From NCBI GenBank assembly GCA_035771175.1, contig CM069598.1:17501-81500 (forward strand): a stretch of DNA of 64,000 bases, in the 5' to 3' direction. Of this stretch, positions 39,101 to 54,100 are shown in pieces; within the stretch, counting starts at the first letter, position 1; the number at the start of each line of letters is the position of its first letter. Source of the stretch: Paratinospora sagittata (Eukaryota; Streptophyta; Magnoliopsida; Ranunculales; Menispermaceae). A program made the position numbers and the translations under genes. Below the pieces are notes generated by a model, which saw only the letters and a program-made list of their open reading frames with translations, made no database searches and was not told where the DNA came from.

Positions 39101-42100
39101 TTCTTTTCCCCATTTTCTTTCTTATGAGGTTCGATTAGGGAGGTTTTTTTTTTCCCCTCTTCTTTAAATAAGTCTCTTTATTAGTGGTGTTCAATTGGTA
39201 ATTGAGAAGTGTTTCCTATGATGTTTCTTTAGCTTTGTGATATCTCATATCAGTTGTTGAGTTTGGTCTGCAGACTTGCTGGAAAATCTCTCCTGAAGAT
39301 GCTCAAGCGTTGGCCGTCTATGATTTCAAAATGTGTTCTCATCCTCACTGACAAGCTTCAAAATCCAAACTCTCCAGAGCATGTAGTGCTTGGTTCTTGT
39401 GCCATCCTTTCTACACAAGCAGTTATTAAGCATTTGACAACGGTAGTTATCTTGTCCTAGAACACTGCTTCAAAGGAAATTTGAAGAAAGCATTAGTGCT
39501 AACACATCATAGATCCCTGCTCTTTTTTCCAGGACCCCAAGTCTTTCTCTTCATTTCTCCTGGGCATACTTGCAAGGTAAACTTATATTTGGTGGTTTTA
39601 ATTGATTTTGTGAAGTCTATGCCTGAATTGGATTCTTGTAGCCGACCTCGTGTAGTTGGAAAAAGGCTTTGTTGAGTTTTTGTTTAGTGAAGGATATACC
39701 TGATTTGGATCTTTTCTTTTCTTGTTTTGAAGTTCTCATCACGAATCTCTAAAATCTCAAAAAGCTATCAATGAGGTAATTTCTCAAATAATTAAGATAT
39801 ACTGGTGATGTTTGTTATACCAGTGAATTGCGTCACCAAATGTTATCTGATGACAGCTTTTTGTCAAGTACAACATCCATTTTGCGGGGTTATCCAGGAA
39901 TATTTTGAAGAAATCACAGAACCATTCAGATGGACCAGAATTTTCAGATTTGGTTTCTCAGATTGGTTCTATGAGTGTTGATACCACTGGATTGCACTGG
40001 CGGTAATGGTTAATTATGTTTACTTGATGATTTTCTTTCATGCTGTAGTAAATTTATTGTCTTATAAAATATCATGTCTGTCATATGTTAATGATTCCTA
40101 AAACAAACCTGTGTTTTTATACCCCTAATGAAACATGAATCTTTAGAGAAGTAGATAAGGTCTCCCGTTTTCTGGAAATAATTAAGTGATGGGATTATGT
40201 TTTCCGCTCCCCTCCCCTTTTTTCCTTCTCCAGGTATAATTTGATGGCTAATAGGGTACTGCTGTTGTTAACTATGGCTTCCATGAACGACCCAGATTCA
40301 TCTTCAAATGTCCTGAGCACAACCGCTGGTCAGTGATAAGCAGCTGAGAAAGAAATACCTTTAGAATGAAATCAAAGTTAGCTAAAATTTGTAAACCTCT
40401 CTGTAATAGCATAATTGATCTATGGTACTATTTTCATTCAAAAGTAATTTTGTTCCTTTTATACTCTGCACATATTACATGTTTTGATGTTATTTTGCAT
40501 TTTCAGGTCACTTCTTAAAGAATTTGAGAAGTCAGCTTCCTCAGACGAGGATACTTGCAATCTCAGCTTTAAATACCTTGTTGAAAGAATCACCGCATAA
40601 AATCTCAGACATGGAGCCACCTTATACTTCTGGGGATTTGAAAGGAAACTCCAAATCTTCCCTTGAAGGGGCTTTAAGTCAAATATTTGATGAAGAGGGA
40701 TTTTTTAGTGAAACAATGAATAACCTTTCTCATGTCCATATAATCACTGATACTGATGGCATATCTTCTCGTGGAAATCATGGCACTTCTTCCATCCAAA
40801 GCCTGGCAGATAAATCAATTACCCATTTCTATTTTGACTTTTCAGCTTCTTGGCCACGTACTCCTAGTTGGATGTCTCTATTGGGGAGTGATACTTTTTA
40901 CCCACACTTTGCTCGTATTTTTAAGCGTTTGGTTCAAGAATGTGGAATGCCAGTTCTATTGGCCCTCTGGAGCTCATTGGAAGAATTCGCAAATGCCAAA
41001 GAGAGGTCAAAGCAGTGTGTTGCTGCCGAAGCATTGGCTGGAGTGTTGCATTCTGATGTTAATGGTCTTTTGGGGGCATGGGATGACTGGATAAGGATTC
41101 AGCTGCAGAAAGTCATTCTATCACCATCAGTGGATTCCATGCCTGAGTGGGCAGCCTGCATACGCTATGCCGTGACAGGAAAGGGAAAACATGGAACTAG
41201 AGCTCCTCTTTTGAAGCAAAGAATCATGGATTGCCTGGTGGCACCATTGCCTCATATAGTGGCAACTAATGTGGTTGCCAAGCGGTATGCTTTTCTTTCA
41301 GCTGCACTGATAGAAGTCTCTCCTTGTAGAATGCCGAGGGTGGAGGTTCAATTGCATGATAAAGTTCTGGAAGAACTGCTGGATAACATGAGCCATTCAT
41401 CAGCCCAAGTAAGAATATCGTGATGCTTCTCTTACAGAGTTTATTGTTTGTTTTATATAACTTGCAATTTTTACTCTTCCTTCTCTTAAGTAGATTCAAA
41501 ATGTCATATTCCCTCCTTATTTTGAGGTGTTCACAATTCTACAGTCTTTGGAAGATCAAGATGTATTCTTCTTAATGCTTGGAGGAGATGAGCTTAATGG
41601 CCTAAGGCACTATATTAGATAGGCTATTTAGATACCTACACCTGAATTTCCTTTTTTTCTGTAAAGTTTCTCAGACTTGAATGCTTAACGATTTCCTAAA
41701 CTGGAACTTAAATAACGGTATTTGGAAGATTTGACTATCATATACATTTTAGAGTATCAGTATATAGTTTGCACCATCTACTGGATGGTAAAAGAAACAA
41801 TGGGACAGTGCTATACTCATTCAAAGTTCTTTACGATGGTGTGAAGAGTCAATCCCAATGTAATATCATTTTGAATTGGAATACAGATAAAACACAGTAT
41901 TCTCTGGATATTGTATACCAAGTTTTTTTTAAAAAAAGAGTTGATTCTGGTAAGTCGGTTGAAAATATCATGTACTTTCATCAACGAAACGGGAACATAG
42001 TTGCTAAAAAAACTCTTTCATGTGAAGCCTTGTTGATTGATATTCACGGGCAATGGGGTTTTCGAGTAATGGATATGATATTCCATGAAAAAAGTATTCT

Positions 42101-45100
42101 CTTTCAAAGATGCACACTTGAGGATGAATTTCTAGGTATTCCAAGTATAGTTGTGGAAATTACCTCAATTGAAGTTGCTAGAAGAAATGTGCAAGAGCTG
42201 GGAACATAGAAAACCTTCTATGTCCCAGATTAAACAACCTAGAGCTATGACGCTGAGGAAAATGACATGTTAAACTTGTGCTTCTTATAATTGGGGAGAT
42301 TGATTGGAGTATCAATTAGTTGATAGGATTTTGAGTTGTTGGCTTAATTTAGATTTTAGTCATTAAACATAATAGATATTATTTGAGAGGATTAGGATTC
42401 TAGTTGTTAAACTCAATTAAGATTTTTATTAAGAGTTCTATAGGGAGTCTAACTCTTTACTTGAGTGTCTATAAATGATCTATAATGGGGTTATAGATAA
42501 ATGGTTGATTGAATATTAATTGAATAAAAAAAATGTTTTGTCCTTCTCCTCCTCTTCTCTTCTCAGTGTTGCATCAGTTTGGTATCAAAGCCATCTGGAT
42601 CTCCATCTTCCTTTACTTCTTTCTCGGTTCGTTCTTTCTCTTTCTCTCTTACTACCCCTTTTTCTTTTGCACCTTATGTTTTCTTCTTCAACTTCTTTTC
42701 TTTCTGCTCTCATTCTTCCTCTTCTTTGCTGCCTTTCATCTCACTCTTTGCCTCCTTTGCCTCAGTCTTCAATAAATCTCCCTACCCTTTTTCTTCCCCT
42801 AACTTACTATTTTAGATTTTAGTTATGATGACTAGTGCATCTTGTAAAGAAGAGGACCCAAGGCTTGATCTGACGCTTCTTGTTGCAACCATGGTAAATT
42901 TGATCAAATGTACTTGGATGCAACTTTGGATGAGTGAAAGTATCCTTTGTCTTTCTTCTCACTTTTTGCCTCCTCTGCCTTAGTCTTCAATAAATCACCC
43001 TACCCTTTTTCCTTCCCTAACTTCTTATTATCTTCGATTTTGGATATGATGACTAGTGCACCTTGGAAAGAAGAGGACTCAAGGCTTGATTTGACGCTTG
43101 TTGCAACCATGGTAAATTTGATCACTTGCATGCAACTTTGGACGAGTGAAAGTACAAAGTTCAAAAGCCTGCTGTTGCACTTCAAGCAAATGGATTAGTT
43201 TTAGCATAATACTGTTCTTTTAAATCGTTGAAGTTGAGTTTTTCAAATTGCAGGGGTCTCATCTTGTGGCTTGGAGTACTGTGCAGAGGAGGATTGATCA
43301 GGGCGGACTGGGTATTGGGAATCTAATTTCTAGAAATAGAGCCTTGGTTGGAAAATGGTTGTGGTCGTTTCCATGTGAGCAGGATCAGTTGGGGGGGAAG
43401 GTAATCTGCAGTAGGCATGGCATTGGGGAAACGTTAGGGACGCTGGGTTTTCCAATAGAGCCTCCTAAAGGAGTCCCTGGAAATTCATCTCTTCTGTTTA
43501 CACAACTTATTCACCTTTGATTAGGCTTAAATTTGGGTGTGGGGACTCAATTCGATTTTGGGAGGATCTGTGGTGTGGGAGTGATACTTTCCAGTCATTA
43601 TTTCCTAACCTCTACTATCACTCTACGCACCGTTATAAGCCTCTTTCAAATTTTGTGAGAAGTCCTCAGCTTTGGGAAGGCGCCTCTGGGTTGTGGGATT
43701 TACATTTAGGTAGTAATTTCTTCCCTAGGGAGGGGAGGGATGTGGAGTCCCTTATTAATTTGCTTGAGGGGTGTTTTCTATTTGGGGATGACGATAGAAT
43801 TTTGCGGCCATGGGATCCTTCGGGAACATTTACCGCTAAATCTTTTCATACAGCTCTTTTGAATGACCGTAATATCCCCTCATTCCCTTATCACGATCTT
43901 ATTTGGAAAGCTCAAGTGCCATCAAAAGTTAAATTCTTGGAATGGGTGGCTGCTCATGGGAGAATAAACATAGGAGATATGCTGCAGAAAAGATTTCCAC
44001 ACGTGTTTATCTCCATCTTGGTGTTATTTATGTACTCAGAACCTGGATTCAGCTAGACATGTATTTTGGCTTTGCTCTTTTGCTAAAGAGGTGTGGAGTA
44101 GATGGTGTCATCACTTTCCAGTGATGAGTGGTGAGGGGGGAGAGGATCAACACCTCAATATCTTTCCTTACATGAATAGTATCCAGTCCGCATGGAGAGA
44201 GAACTGGCAGGTGGTGTGCTTGGCAGTACTATGGTCTATATGGAAAGAAAGGAATAAACGGGTGTTTGACAGGGAAGTGTGCCTAGCTGTCAAAGTGTGG
44301 GAGGATTTTCAACTTCTAGCATCATTTTGGGTTGTCAATAGTAAGTTGTCAAAGGGTTATACCCTTGGGGATTGGCTCCGAGGATGGGGCAATTATGCAT
44401 AATCGTGAGATTGGGCCTTGGTGGTTTATGATGTACAACCTTTTTGGACTCTTTCTTCACACACACACACACACACACACACCTTTCCTTTGTTTCTTTT
44501 AAAAAAAAAAAAACCGAGTTCTTCAAATCGGTGAGAATGATAAAGATCAATTAGTAGATAGCTTTTTGAGTTCTTGATTTTATCTAAATTTTTGTTATTT
44601 AAATACAATAGATATTATTTAAGAGGATTAGGATTCTAGTTGTTCTACTTGATTAGGATTTTTATTAAAAGTTCTATTGGAAGTCTAACTCTTTACTTGA
44701 GTAGCTATAAATAATTTATAATAGGGTTGTAGATAGATAGTTGATTGGATATGAATTGAATAATTGAAAAAAATTGTTTTCTTCTCCTCCTCTTCTCTTC
44801 TCTCTTCTTCTTATCTTCTCAGTGCTGCTGCATCACTGATGCAATTCATTTTTCTGAATTACATTGCACATGTTCGATCAATTGTTAGATGAAGAAGGAT
44901 TTGAATAAATGATCTAGTCCTTTGTTTATCTGTACAGTCCTGTTGATGATCTTATGTAAGTCATACAATTATGGTGTGTCTAGCTGTATAATTCAATCCA
45001 AGGTCAGTCCACCCTTCACATAAATTTATTTTTGGGTTTAGGATAATAAAATTTTAAGCCATTGTCTTGGATCTAGTTTCTCGGAATCGAGGCAGCATTT

Positions 45101-48100
45101 AAAATTTATTGCTTACTAGTACTATTCTTTTATGCTTTAGTAAGCATGGGTGGTATAACTTTTTAAGTTTGTTTTCTTCATTTTCTTATTATTTCCATTT
45201 TCATGGTGCAGGTGAGGGAAGCTATCGGCATTGCCCTTTCTGTTTCGTGCTCAAACATTCGACTTTGTGAATCATTTACCCATGATCTTTGTGATGAAGA
45301 GGAAAGTAAAATGGATAACTTACTTGGACGGCGAAATTGGGCTCAACAGCTAATGCAACGAGCTTCTGAACTAGCTACAACCATACAAAACACCTTCCTA
45401 TCAACCAACTCAGAATCTCAGGCAAATAGTACTTGTGACTACATACATTCAAATAATGAGACACAAGATGTGAAGTGGATGGAAACGGTACATCTTTCTT
45501 AAATAGATACGAGTTGTATTGTATTAACTTTTTCTTCTTACTTTGGTTGATTTTGCTTGCTTTTTGCACGTTCAGATGTTCCATTTCATTATTTCGGCTT
45601 TGAAGTCTGGAAGATCTTCAGTTTTACTGGACATAATAGTGGGCCTTCTTTATCCTGTTATTACATTGCAGGTAAAGTACAATTTGATTCTCTATTGCTT
45701 GAAGTCTTTATATTTTTATTTTATGGTCTATTTACATTAACTTCTTCAATTCTACTTATCTATTTAGTTTTGTGCTCATTTCTCCTCACAACACTCATCA
45801 TAACCCTTGACGGCTTAGAGGATTTAGACGGTATTTCAGCACATGTGGAAAGTTTCTGTATTTACAGTGATTGATTCTTGAATAAGGCTCACAAATAATT
45901 TTTCAAGATTGAAATGTATTATCAAAAAGCAATGCAAATATATCATGTTAACTATTTTCTACTTGGTAGACTTCTTATCGTCATAAAATGTTTTTTGGAG
46001 CATATGCATTAAACTTTTTAATGTGGTTTTAATATGTTTTTATTTATTTTTGTTTGTTCACCACCTATAGGATTTTTTTGACCTGCACAAAATTTTGTGA
46101 ATTTTAAGTTTTTAACTGCTCTATAGAAAAAGCTTTTTATAGTGGAAAATATATTAGGCTTTTACATCTGTACTTGAAGAACTGCCATCGCCCTTTTGAA
46201 GGAAACGTCAAACAAAGATTTGTCAACATTAGCCAAGGCATCATTTGAGTTACTGAAGTGGAGGATATTCCCGGAGCCACATCTCCAAGAGGCTGTATCT
46301 GTGCTTGTTTCTTCTTCCAGTGATTGTAATTGGCGAACTAGATTTGCAACTTTGACATATCTACGGACATTTCTGTATAGGTAAAGTACTTGTGCAAGGT
46401 TTTAACACTAATAAACATTTCTTTCTTTCTTATAAATTCAAGTAAATGTTACATGGGGATGGCACAATAATTGCCCCGCTAAGCGATTGGCCTAGAGGGT
46501 GGGGTAACATGGTTTAATTGTAGGGGTTGGGCCTAGGGCGACCGAGTTGTACAGTTATACTGAAAACTGATGTTACACACACATACAAGTATATATACAA
46601 TACTCTTGTTTCTTTTAAAAAAAAAAAAAGGAAGTTCCCTTTTTTTAAGCAGTGTTGTTTGTTAGAAGATTCTGGCCGGAATTTCCAACAGTACTATTTT
46701 TATTACTCTTTGATTAATGAAATGAAGGTTATACTATTTGAAAAATCTAAAGAAGTTTCTTTTCAAGGGAGCCAGGGTGACACTTGACCAATATTCTTTA
46801 AATCATTCTGATAGATACAACTCTTTTAATTAGTGTTGTCAAGGCTCCAAAGCAATGCCTAGGTGATTAGCCCCATCTTGGCGAGGCGGTGTGTGGGCAT
46901 TATAAATAATATTAAATTATATATTTTACAAAATAGAAGTCAAATTTTATGTAAAAATGATAAACTATATTTTACGCTCTTCAATTTTGTGTCCACAAAT
47001 TAAAAACAAGGAAAAAACACACTTAAAAAAATAAAAATAAAAGAGAAATTGACATATAGTGAAACAATAACTATGTTAAAATCCATGACAAAAAGAAAAA
47101 TATTTGCAGCATCATAACAAAAATAAAACAGAAAATCAGAATTAAAAAGTAGTAAAAAAAAAAAAAAAGATAGCTTGTGTAATACAAATATTATAGCACT
47201 AGACTTAAAAGTTGTTCCATTGTTTAAGCTATATATAACATTATGAAGAAAAAGAACCTTGTGTTTTATATATACTAGTCTACATGTCTAATAATGTATC
47301 TTAATGAGCTAAACTTTTCATGGAAATTCATTGTTTTCCTTCTTAACAGACACACATTCATTCTCTCAAGATTAGAGAAGCAACAAATCTGGAAAACTAT
47401 GGAGAAGCTACTTAAAGACAATCAAGTTGAGGTAAGATTTGGTTCAAAGGTTTAACAGGTCATTATAGTTCCAGAAGTTGTTGTCTTTGGTGTATTTCCC
47501 ACTTTTTACCAATGTATATTCAATTCCTATGTTCCATGAATTCCTCTAAAGAAGTACCTACTCATACAATAGTTAGATTTTGATGCTCCATGGATTCTTG
47601 CAACATATGTTTCAAATTTATTTTCTGGATAGAGAAATGGAATGTAATTCATCTAGTGTAACCAATTGAAATAAGGGGCTTTGAGGACTTCATTCAATTA
47701 GGACTATACACACAGTTTTAAAAATCCTTTGAGGCTCTACACCTTGAGGCTTGCCTGTCCTCATCTCAAGGCTATTGAAAATTGTCTCAAGGCTTAAGCC
47801 TCAATGGTACCCGCTTGAGGCTTACACCTCACCTGCACGACACTTTTCGCCTTGAGATTTACACTGCAAAGCTATGTGAGGCTTAAGCCTCCCTAAACCC
47901 TTAAACCTCACTATATGCTACCAACCATAATGTTCAACGTATCGCCCTTTTTTTTAAAGATTTTCCTACTTGTTCCCAAAACACTTCCATTGATACTAGA
48001 ATAAACATGCTAGTTTGTTTTCTTTTTAGAACTTCTAATCTTAATTATAAGGACGAGATCCAAGTTTTTAAACTCCTAGCCTAAACTATAAGTCAATTTT

Positions 48101-51100
48101 CTATATACAATTTCCATTATGTCTAAAGCACTTCAAGTAATAGTATAAACAAGCTAGTTCCTTTTCTTTCTTAAAGTTCCAACGTCAGTTATTAGGAGAT
48201 ATCCAATTTCGAAACTCCAAGCCTAAACTTCTTGTAAACTACATACACATTGCCAAGTGAATTTCTAATGCTAATTGTTTCCATAAGTTTATTATAGGGT
48301 GCATCGTCAAATACACACACACATACACACATTATAATGTGAAAATTAAGAAGTGTTATTAGCTAATATTGTTGCATCTTATTTATTAAGTTCCTACTAG
48401 TTTCTTTTTTTGATATATAAAAACATAACATTTGAAAATATTGACTTATAAAGTTATGATATGTACTCCTTAGTATTTTTAATATTGTTTATTATATTTG
48501 AAGCATTGATATATTAAGTTTGTGGTCTAGAGTGCTTGTCATTGTGATGTGATAAGGTAAGCATACATAAAAATAGCTCAAGTTTATATTTCATGTTTTT
48601 CAATTCATTAATTATATTTTATGTTTTAAAGTTAATGTAAAAAATCTTTATTTATTTATAAAAATGTGTTGCGTACACCTCATACTAGCTTGAGGCTTAC
48701 ACCTCACTTCACGTAGGAACGCCTTGATTATGCCTCATGAATTTTAAGACCTTGTGTAACATTACAATATTACATATGTTATTTTACAACTATGAGTAGA
48801 TTCTTTTTTATATGAAACAAGAATAATATGGCTATATTATAAGTTTAATGAGATATCCCTTTAAGTTATGCACTCCTTGTCCTTGTCGTCCTTTAAGAGA
48901 TCATTTATTTCCTTTATACAACATAATATAATAATATATAAACCAATAGTGGGTTGGTTCAGTGGTTGGGTGCAAGCGCACCTACCTTGAAGGTCTCTAA
49001 TTCGAGACACCACCCACCATTTGTTGGCCAATGACGTCCTCGAGTGTTTGTGGCCGTTTTTCAAAGGGATTAGGGGGTACGTAAGTCCCTGATACTTGCT
49101 GACTTCAAAAAAAATAAAAATAAAAAATACAACATAATATATAGTGCCAAGCCAAAAAAACCTATTTCAGGTTTGTTAAATTTGTCAACTTATACCAAAG
49201 TGGGGTGGGACTACATTCAATTTGATGTACTTTTTTTTTTTTTTTTTTTTTTTTTGAGAAAAAACCACATTTTATTATTAAAAAAAACAAAAAACAAAAT
49301 TACAGTAAGAAGCACCAACAGTGCATCAAACACAAGCTCTGGCTCTCCCAAAATACTTCCCAAACCCCAATCCTAAGTCACACCGCCGCTCAACCCGACT
49401 ATCAAACAAAACCACTCAGACCTGGTGCAAACAACCTACCCAATTTAACAACCAATTAGACAGAAAAAAACCTTAACCCAAAGATGATGCGAGAACCCAC
49501 GAACTTGCAGCAAATTTGACATCCTCCCAAAGCTTATCCGTCGGTCTAGACCTGTCCTAAAAGACCCTGTTGTTTCTTTCTAACCATAGATGCCAAAGCG
49601 TGATGAAAGCAACCACTAGACACACTTCCTTACCTGCGCTAGACACGAAATTCACCTAGGGTAAAGACATACAATCCTCAAGGCTTCTGGGAATGATCAT
49701 TCTTCTGCCTGAGCATGAGCACCAATTGTTCCATATCCATGAGGAAAATGGACACTGCAAGAGAATGTGATCCAAGTTCTCGCCTGCCTTAAGACAAAAT
49801 ATACAACAATGTGGGGATAGATACCAATGAGGGAAGCGCTTTTGCAGCATGTCAAATGTGTATATCCTCCTATGAGCCAGTAGCCATCCGAAGAACTTAA
49901 CTTTAGATGGAATGTGTGTTTGTCAAATGAAAGTAGTAGAAAGGGGAAAAGAATTTGTCGGGTTAGAGGTGGTGATGGCATCGAAGAGGGATTTACATGA
50001 GAAAGAACCGGATGGATCTAGAGACCAAGAGAAGTGATCTGGAACATCCAGAAAATGTGCTTCCCCTAATCTAGGAGAAAGAAGGTCCATTTCGGATTGT
50101 TCCCTATAGGTTAATGTCCTAAGAAAGTGTAAATTCCAAGATATATTTGTGTTAGAATCAATTATGGTGAAGTAAGAAATTGGTTGTTGATGTGTCGAAG
50201 ATAGACGATATAGATTAGGAAAAGCCTCTACCAAGGAACTATCTCCCAACCACCGACCTCCCAAAAGCGAAAAGTCTCCCTGTTGCCAACCTTCGGGCGA
50301 ACAAAATCGAAGACCTCCGGAGCCAGAGACACAATAAATTTCCACGGGATTCTGAATGTTAACCGCCTAGCTCTTCTCAAAATTGCCCCCATATCAGAGA
50401 AAGATACTTTGCCATATCTACTAGTAACCACTCTAGCCCAAAAAGAATCCGACTCCCCCAATAACCTCCAAATCCACTTGCCACACAGAATTAAATTTCT
50501 TTTTATGATGTTCCCAATGCCCAACCCACCTTCCTCAATTGGGCGTTGAACTACCTCCCACTTCACCAGACTTTTCTAATCCATTCCACCCCTTCCCCCC
50601 ACAAAAAAGTCTTGAACTATCTCTCAATTCTTCTTGCCACCCCTATAGTAATCGTGAACAATGACAAAATATGTTGGAATAGCCGATAGCGTTGATTTTA
50701 TTAAAGCCAGCCTACCACCCCTTGAGAGAAAAGCATTCTTCCACCCGTCCAATCTCCTAGAGATAGTTGCCACCATCGGATCCTAGAAATTTTGAGATAG
50801 AGGATTTCCACCCAAAGGGAGGCCCAAATAGGTCATTGGTCAAGCCCCCACTGAGCACTTCGCCTTGTTGGCCAACCTCAGTATCTCCTTAGGAGATATG
50901 TTGATTCTGACCATGTGGCATTTCACCATGTTTACCTTCAGCCCATAAATCTCACTGAAGTACCTCAAGAGAAGCAGAGCGTTTTCCACATTTGCCTCAC
51001 CCCCATGTAGCAAGAACAACGTGTCATCCGCGTACTGCACGTGTGAAACCTCCACTTTATCCTCCCCACCTGGAATCCCCTCACCAAAGAAAATTGTCTT

Positions 51101-54100
51101 GCCATAGTCATCATTCTCCCCAACCCATCTGCTACCAATGTGAACAAGAACGATGACAATGGATCTCCTTGTCTAAGTCCCCTGTTGGCCGCAAATTTAC
51201 CCCTTGGCCTCCCATTAATCATCATGGAATATGAGACCAAGCTCACACACCGCATCATCCATGTGGTCCATCTATCCCCAAATCCCTTTTTCCTCAAGAC
51301 TTGTTCTAGAAAACTCCATTCCACCGTTTCGTAGGCTTTAGCGAAATCAATTTTAAACACCACCGCTGCTCGTCCACCTACCCTGTACTCCTCCACCGCT
51401 TCATTCGCTACCATAACTGCATCCAAAATCTGTCTTCCTTGGATGAAAACAAACTGAGATTCTTCTATTGTTTTATGTAAAACTTCTTTTAGCCTCAAGG
51501 ACAGTGTCTTGGAGATGATCTTATATAAACTTGTCACTAGAGTGATAGGCCTATAATCCTTCAGACTCCTCGAGTCACTTTTCTTAGGGATCAAGCATAT
51601 GTAGGTCTCATTTGTCAAGTTATTGATTACCCTTGTGTGGAAAAATTCCTCATGCACCCTCATTACATCATCTTTCACCATATCCCACATCTTCTGAAAG
51701 AAGACCATAGTAAAACCATCTGGCCCAGGGGCCTCAGCCCCATCACAACTAAACACCGTCACTCTCACTTCTTCCTCCTCGAAGGGGCGCTCAAGAAAAA
51801 TCATGTCTTCCTGAGGGATAATTCCCCAATCCAAACCCTATGGATTCCAAGCATGAGTGCGCTCAGATGAATATACCTTGGTGAAGTTATTGACAATTTC
51901 CTCAACAACTCCATCCTTAGTAGAGACCAGGTCACCATCCTCCCTCACTATTGATGAAATGCCATTCTTGTTCCGCCGCCTGTTGAGAATGTTGTGAAAG
52001 AGCCTGGTATTTGCATCTCCCTCCTGAATCCATCGGATCTTTGCTTTTTGAATAGCAATTCTATCTTCACGGATACACAATTCCTCCAGCCTTGTACAGT
52101 TTTCAAAATGCCTCTAATTCCACCGACCATTCTCCTCTCTCTTCCACCTCCTCCAAACTCCCTAACACATCTTCCAATTCCTTTTGAATCCCAGTCGCCC
52201 CGAAGACCTCTCTATCCCAATTCTTGATATAGTTTTTCAAGATATGCAATCTGGTCATAAATGCTTACAATGGCATTGCCTTGTGGAGTCATAGAGTTCA
52301 AGAGCTTCCAAATTATAGTTCTTAACTAATTAGTTGTTCAATCAAGCGTGGAAGTGAGCAATAGATAATTGATGGGTGTGACTTGTGATAGAGGTAATCA
52401 AGCCATGAGGTCATGGAATCAAAACTCCGCTTTTACCTATCCAAAAAAATAAAAATAAAGAAATGGTGTGATACGTATGCATTTCTAGGATCTAACAATT
52501 GTTAAGTACTTAAGTAAGAACGTTGAGCCCTCATTAGTTCTAGACAATGTAGTCAAGGCAAGCTCAAGCGTGTGCCCTCAGGTGCATCTTGAGGTAGGGG
52601 GCACATGTTGCACCTCTGACCTCACTAATTGAAAGGCAGGGCACAACAACTTAGGCATATGCCTAAGTGTGCTTCACTTTACTACTTCCCCTTTTTTTTA
52701 AAGAAAAATATATGTAAACATTAAATAAATATTTTATTACATATTTCTTTTTCTATTTTCTTTGAGTCAAATATATATAATATGTAATTTGGAACATAAA
52801 AATGTTAAAGGAAATTTGTGATATCCTATTATAACAACAACAACAACAAGTTGATATTATAATAAACACATCATAGTTGCCACTTGTTCTTCATCGCCTT
52901 AATGTTTTCTCCTTCAACCCAAATTTAAATATCAGAGAAAATAAATGTAATATTATACCTACTATGAAATATGAAATATTAGTGCTATTATGAACATTAT
53001 ATGATAAGAAAAATAAAAAACTTTTGTTAATTTTTTCTTTTTAAAATTCTTTTGCCAAAAGTTTGGTAATACTATTAATTATTTTTTAATGGAGTTTTTT
53101 TTTATTTTTATTTTTATTTTTACGAATTGTGTGCCTTACTTCACTTTACTCAAATGTGCACCTCACCTTCAATTTTGACATACGCTACTGTTCAAATGGT
53201 TTGGATACAATTTTATGCATATGGTTATATCGTCTAGACTATTGTTGTGATACACAAAGGTATGCATTCTTTTTTCTTTTTTCTATTATTCCTTCTATAT
53301 ATATATATGTATATATTGAACTCTTTTGTTTTAGCATTCTCTACTTTTCTTCGATGAAAATTCAAATATGATGTTCTTGTTGTCAACTTAGTTATCTTGT
53401 TTTAATACTTACACCAAGTACCTCATCCTCTTTGCCAACTTAGGTGAGGGAGCATGCTGCTGCAGTTCTTGCAGGCTTGATGAAGGGTGGAGATGAAGAT
53501 TTAGCTAGGGACTTCCAAGAGAGAGCATTCATGGAGGCGGCATCCATTCAAAAGAAGCAATTGAAGAGGTTTGTTTCAAGGTTTTTTGACAGAAAAACGA
53601 ATTTAAGTCTTTTGTTTTTGGGGATGCTAGCATACTTGTGGTTGTGAAATGTCAAAAATAGCCATATTAACCTCAAAAAAGAGATGTTTTGATGGAAGAT
53701 AGAAAGAAAGGAGAACAAGAGGAGAGAAAAAAGAGGGAAGAGATGCCAAGCAAGATTCCATTGCCTTCTTCCATCTTAATGGTTCCATTATTATTGGTCA
53801 ACTATCTTCTTTTTCTACCTTGTTCTTGGAGCTTTGACTATTCTAGATCTTTCATCTTCTGTCATCCATCTTCGTTGTCATCATTATCTTCAACTTAGTC
53901 TTTTACTTTTGCTATCTTTGTGTCATAATTAAAGACAAGGATCAGAAATTCAAATTGGCTGAAACTTTGGTCTCATAAAATTCGAAATTAATTCGGGGAA
54001 AAGTCTAAATTGACATAGATAACTTTTGCAAAAATTTCGACACTATAGAAAAGTATAAATAATTCTATTTAAATTTTGTAAGGAACTAAAGATCTATGTT

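Larger units (their letters stand above)
42270..44835 (+). mobile_element. LTR retroelement remnant, split by a LINE
   Basis: Two related direct repeats lie at about 42270-42576 and 44530-44835. They share gaggattaggattctagtt, agtctaactctttacttgag and ctcctcctcttctcttctc, and both end gcatca. Right after the first copy is tttggtatcaaagcc, a good match to the initiator-Met tRNA primer-binding site of Copia elements. The internal region (42577-43235) has no pol. A LINE has inserted near the start of the second LTR. The 5' boundary of the first LTR is not certain. Confidence 0.65.

Noticed and set aside
40756..41094. Plus-strand 112-codon ORF overlapping PA200 exon 27
   Set aside because: A second frame of a conserved exon; the PA200 frame is the one matching the family.
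42520..42822. Overlapping ORFs of 78-100 codons rich in Phe, Ser and Leu
   Set aside because: They come from a pyrimidine-rich tract open in all three frames just after an LTR; composition artefact.
53689..53898. 69-codon ORF with Lys/Glu-rich start in PA200 intron 32
   Set aside because: Short, low-complexity and unrecognised, with no transposon or exon logic.
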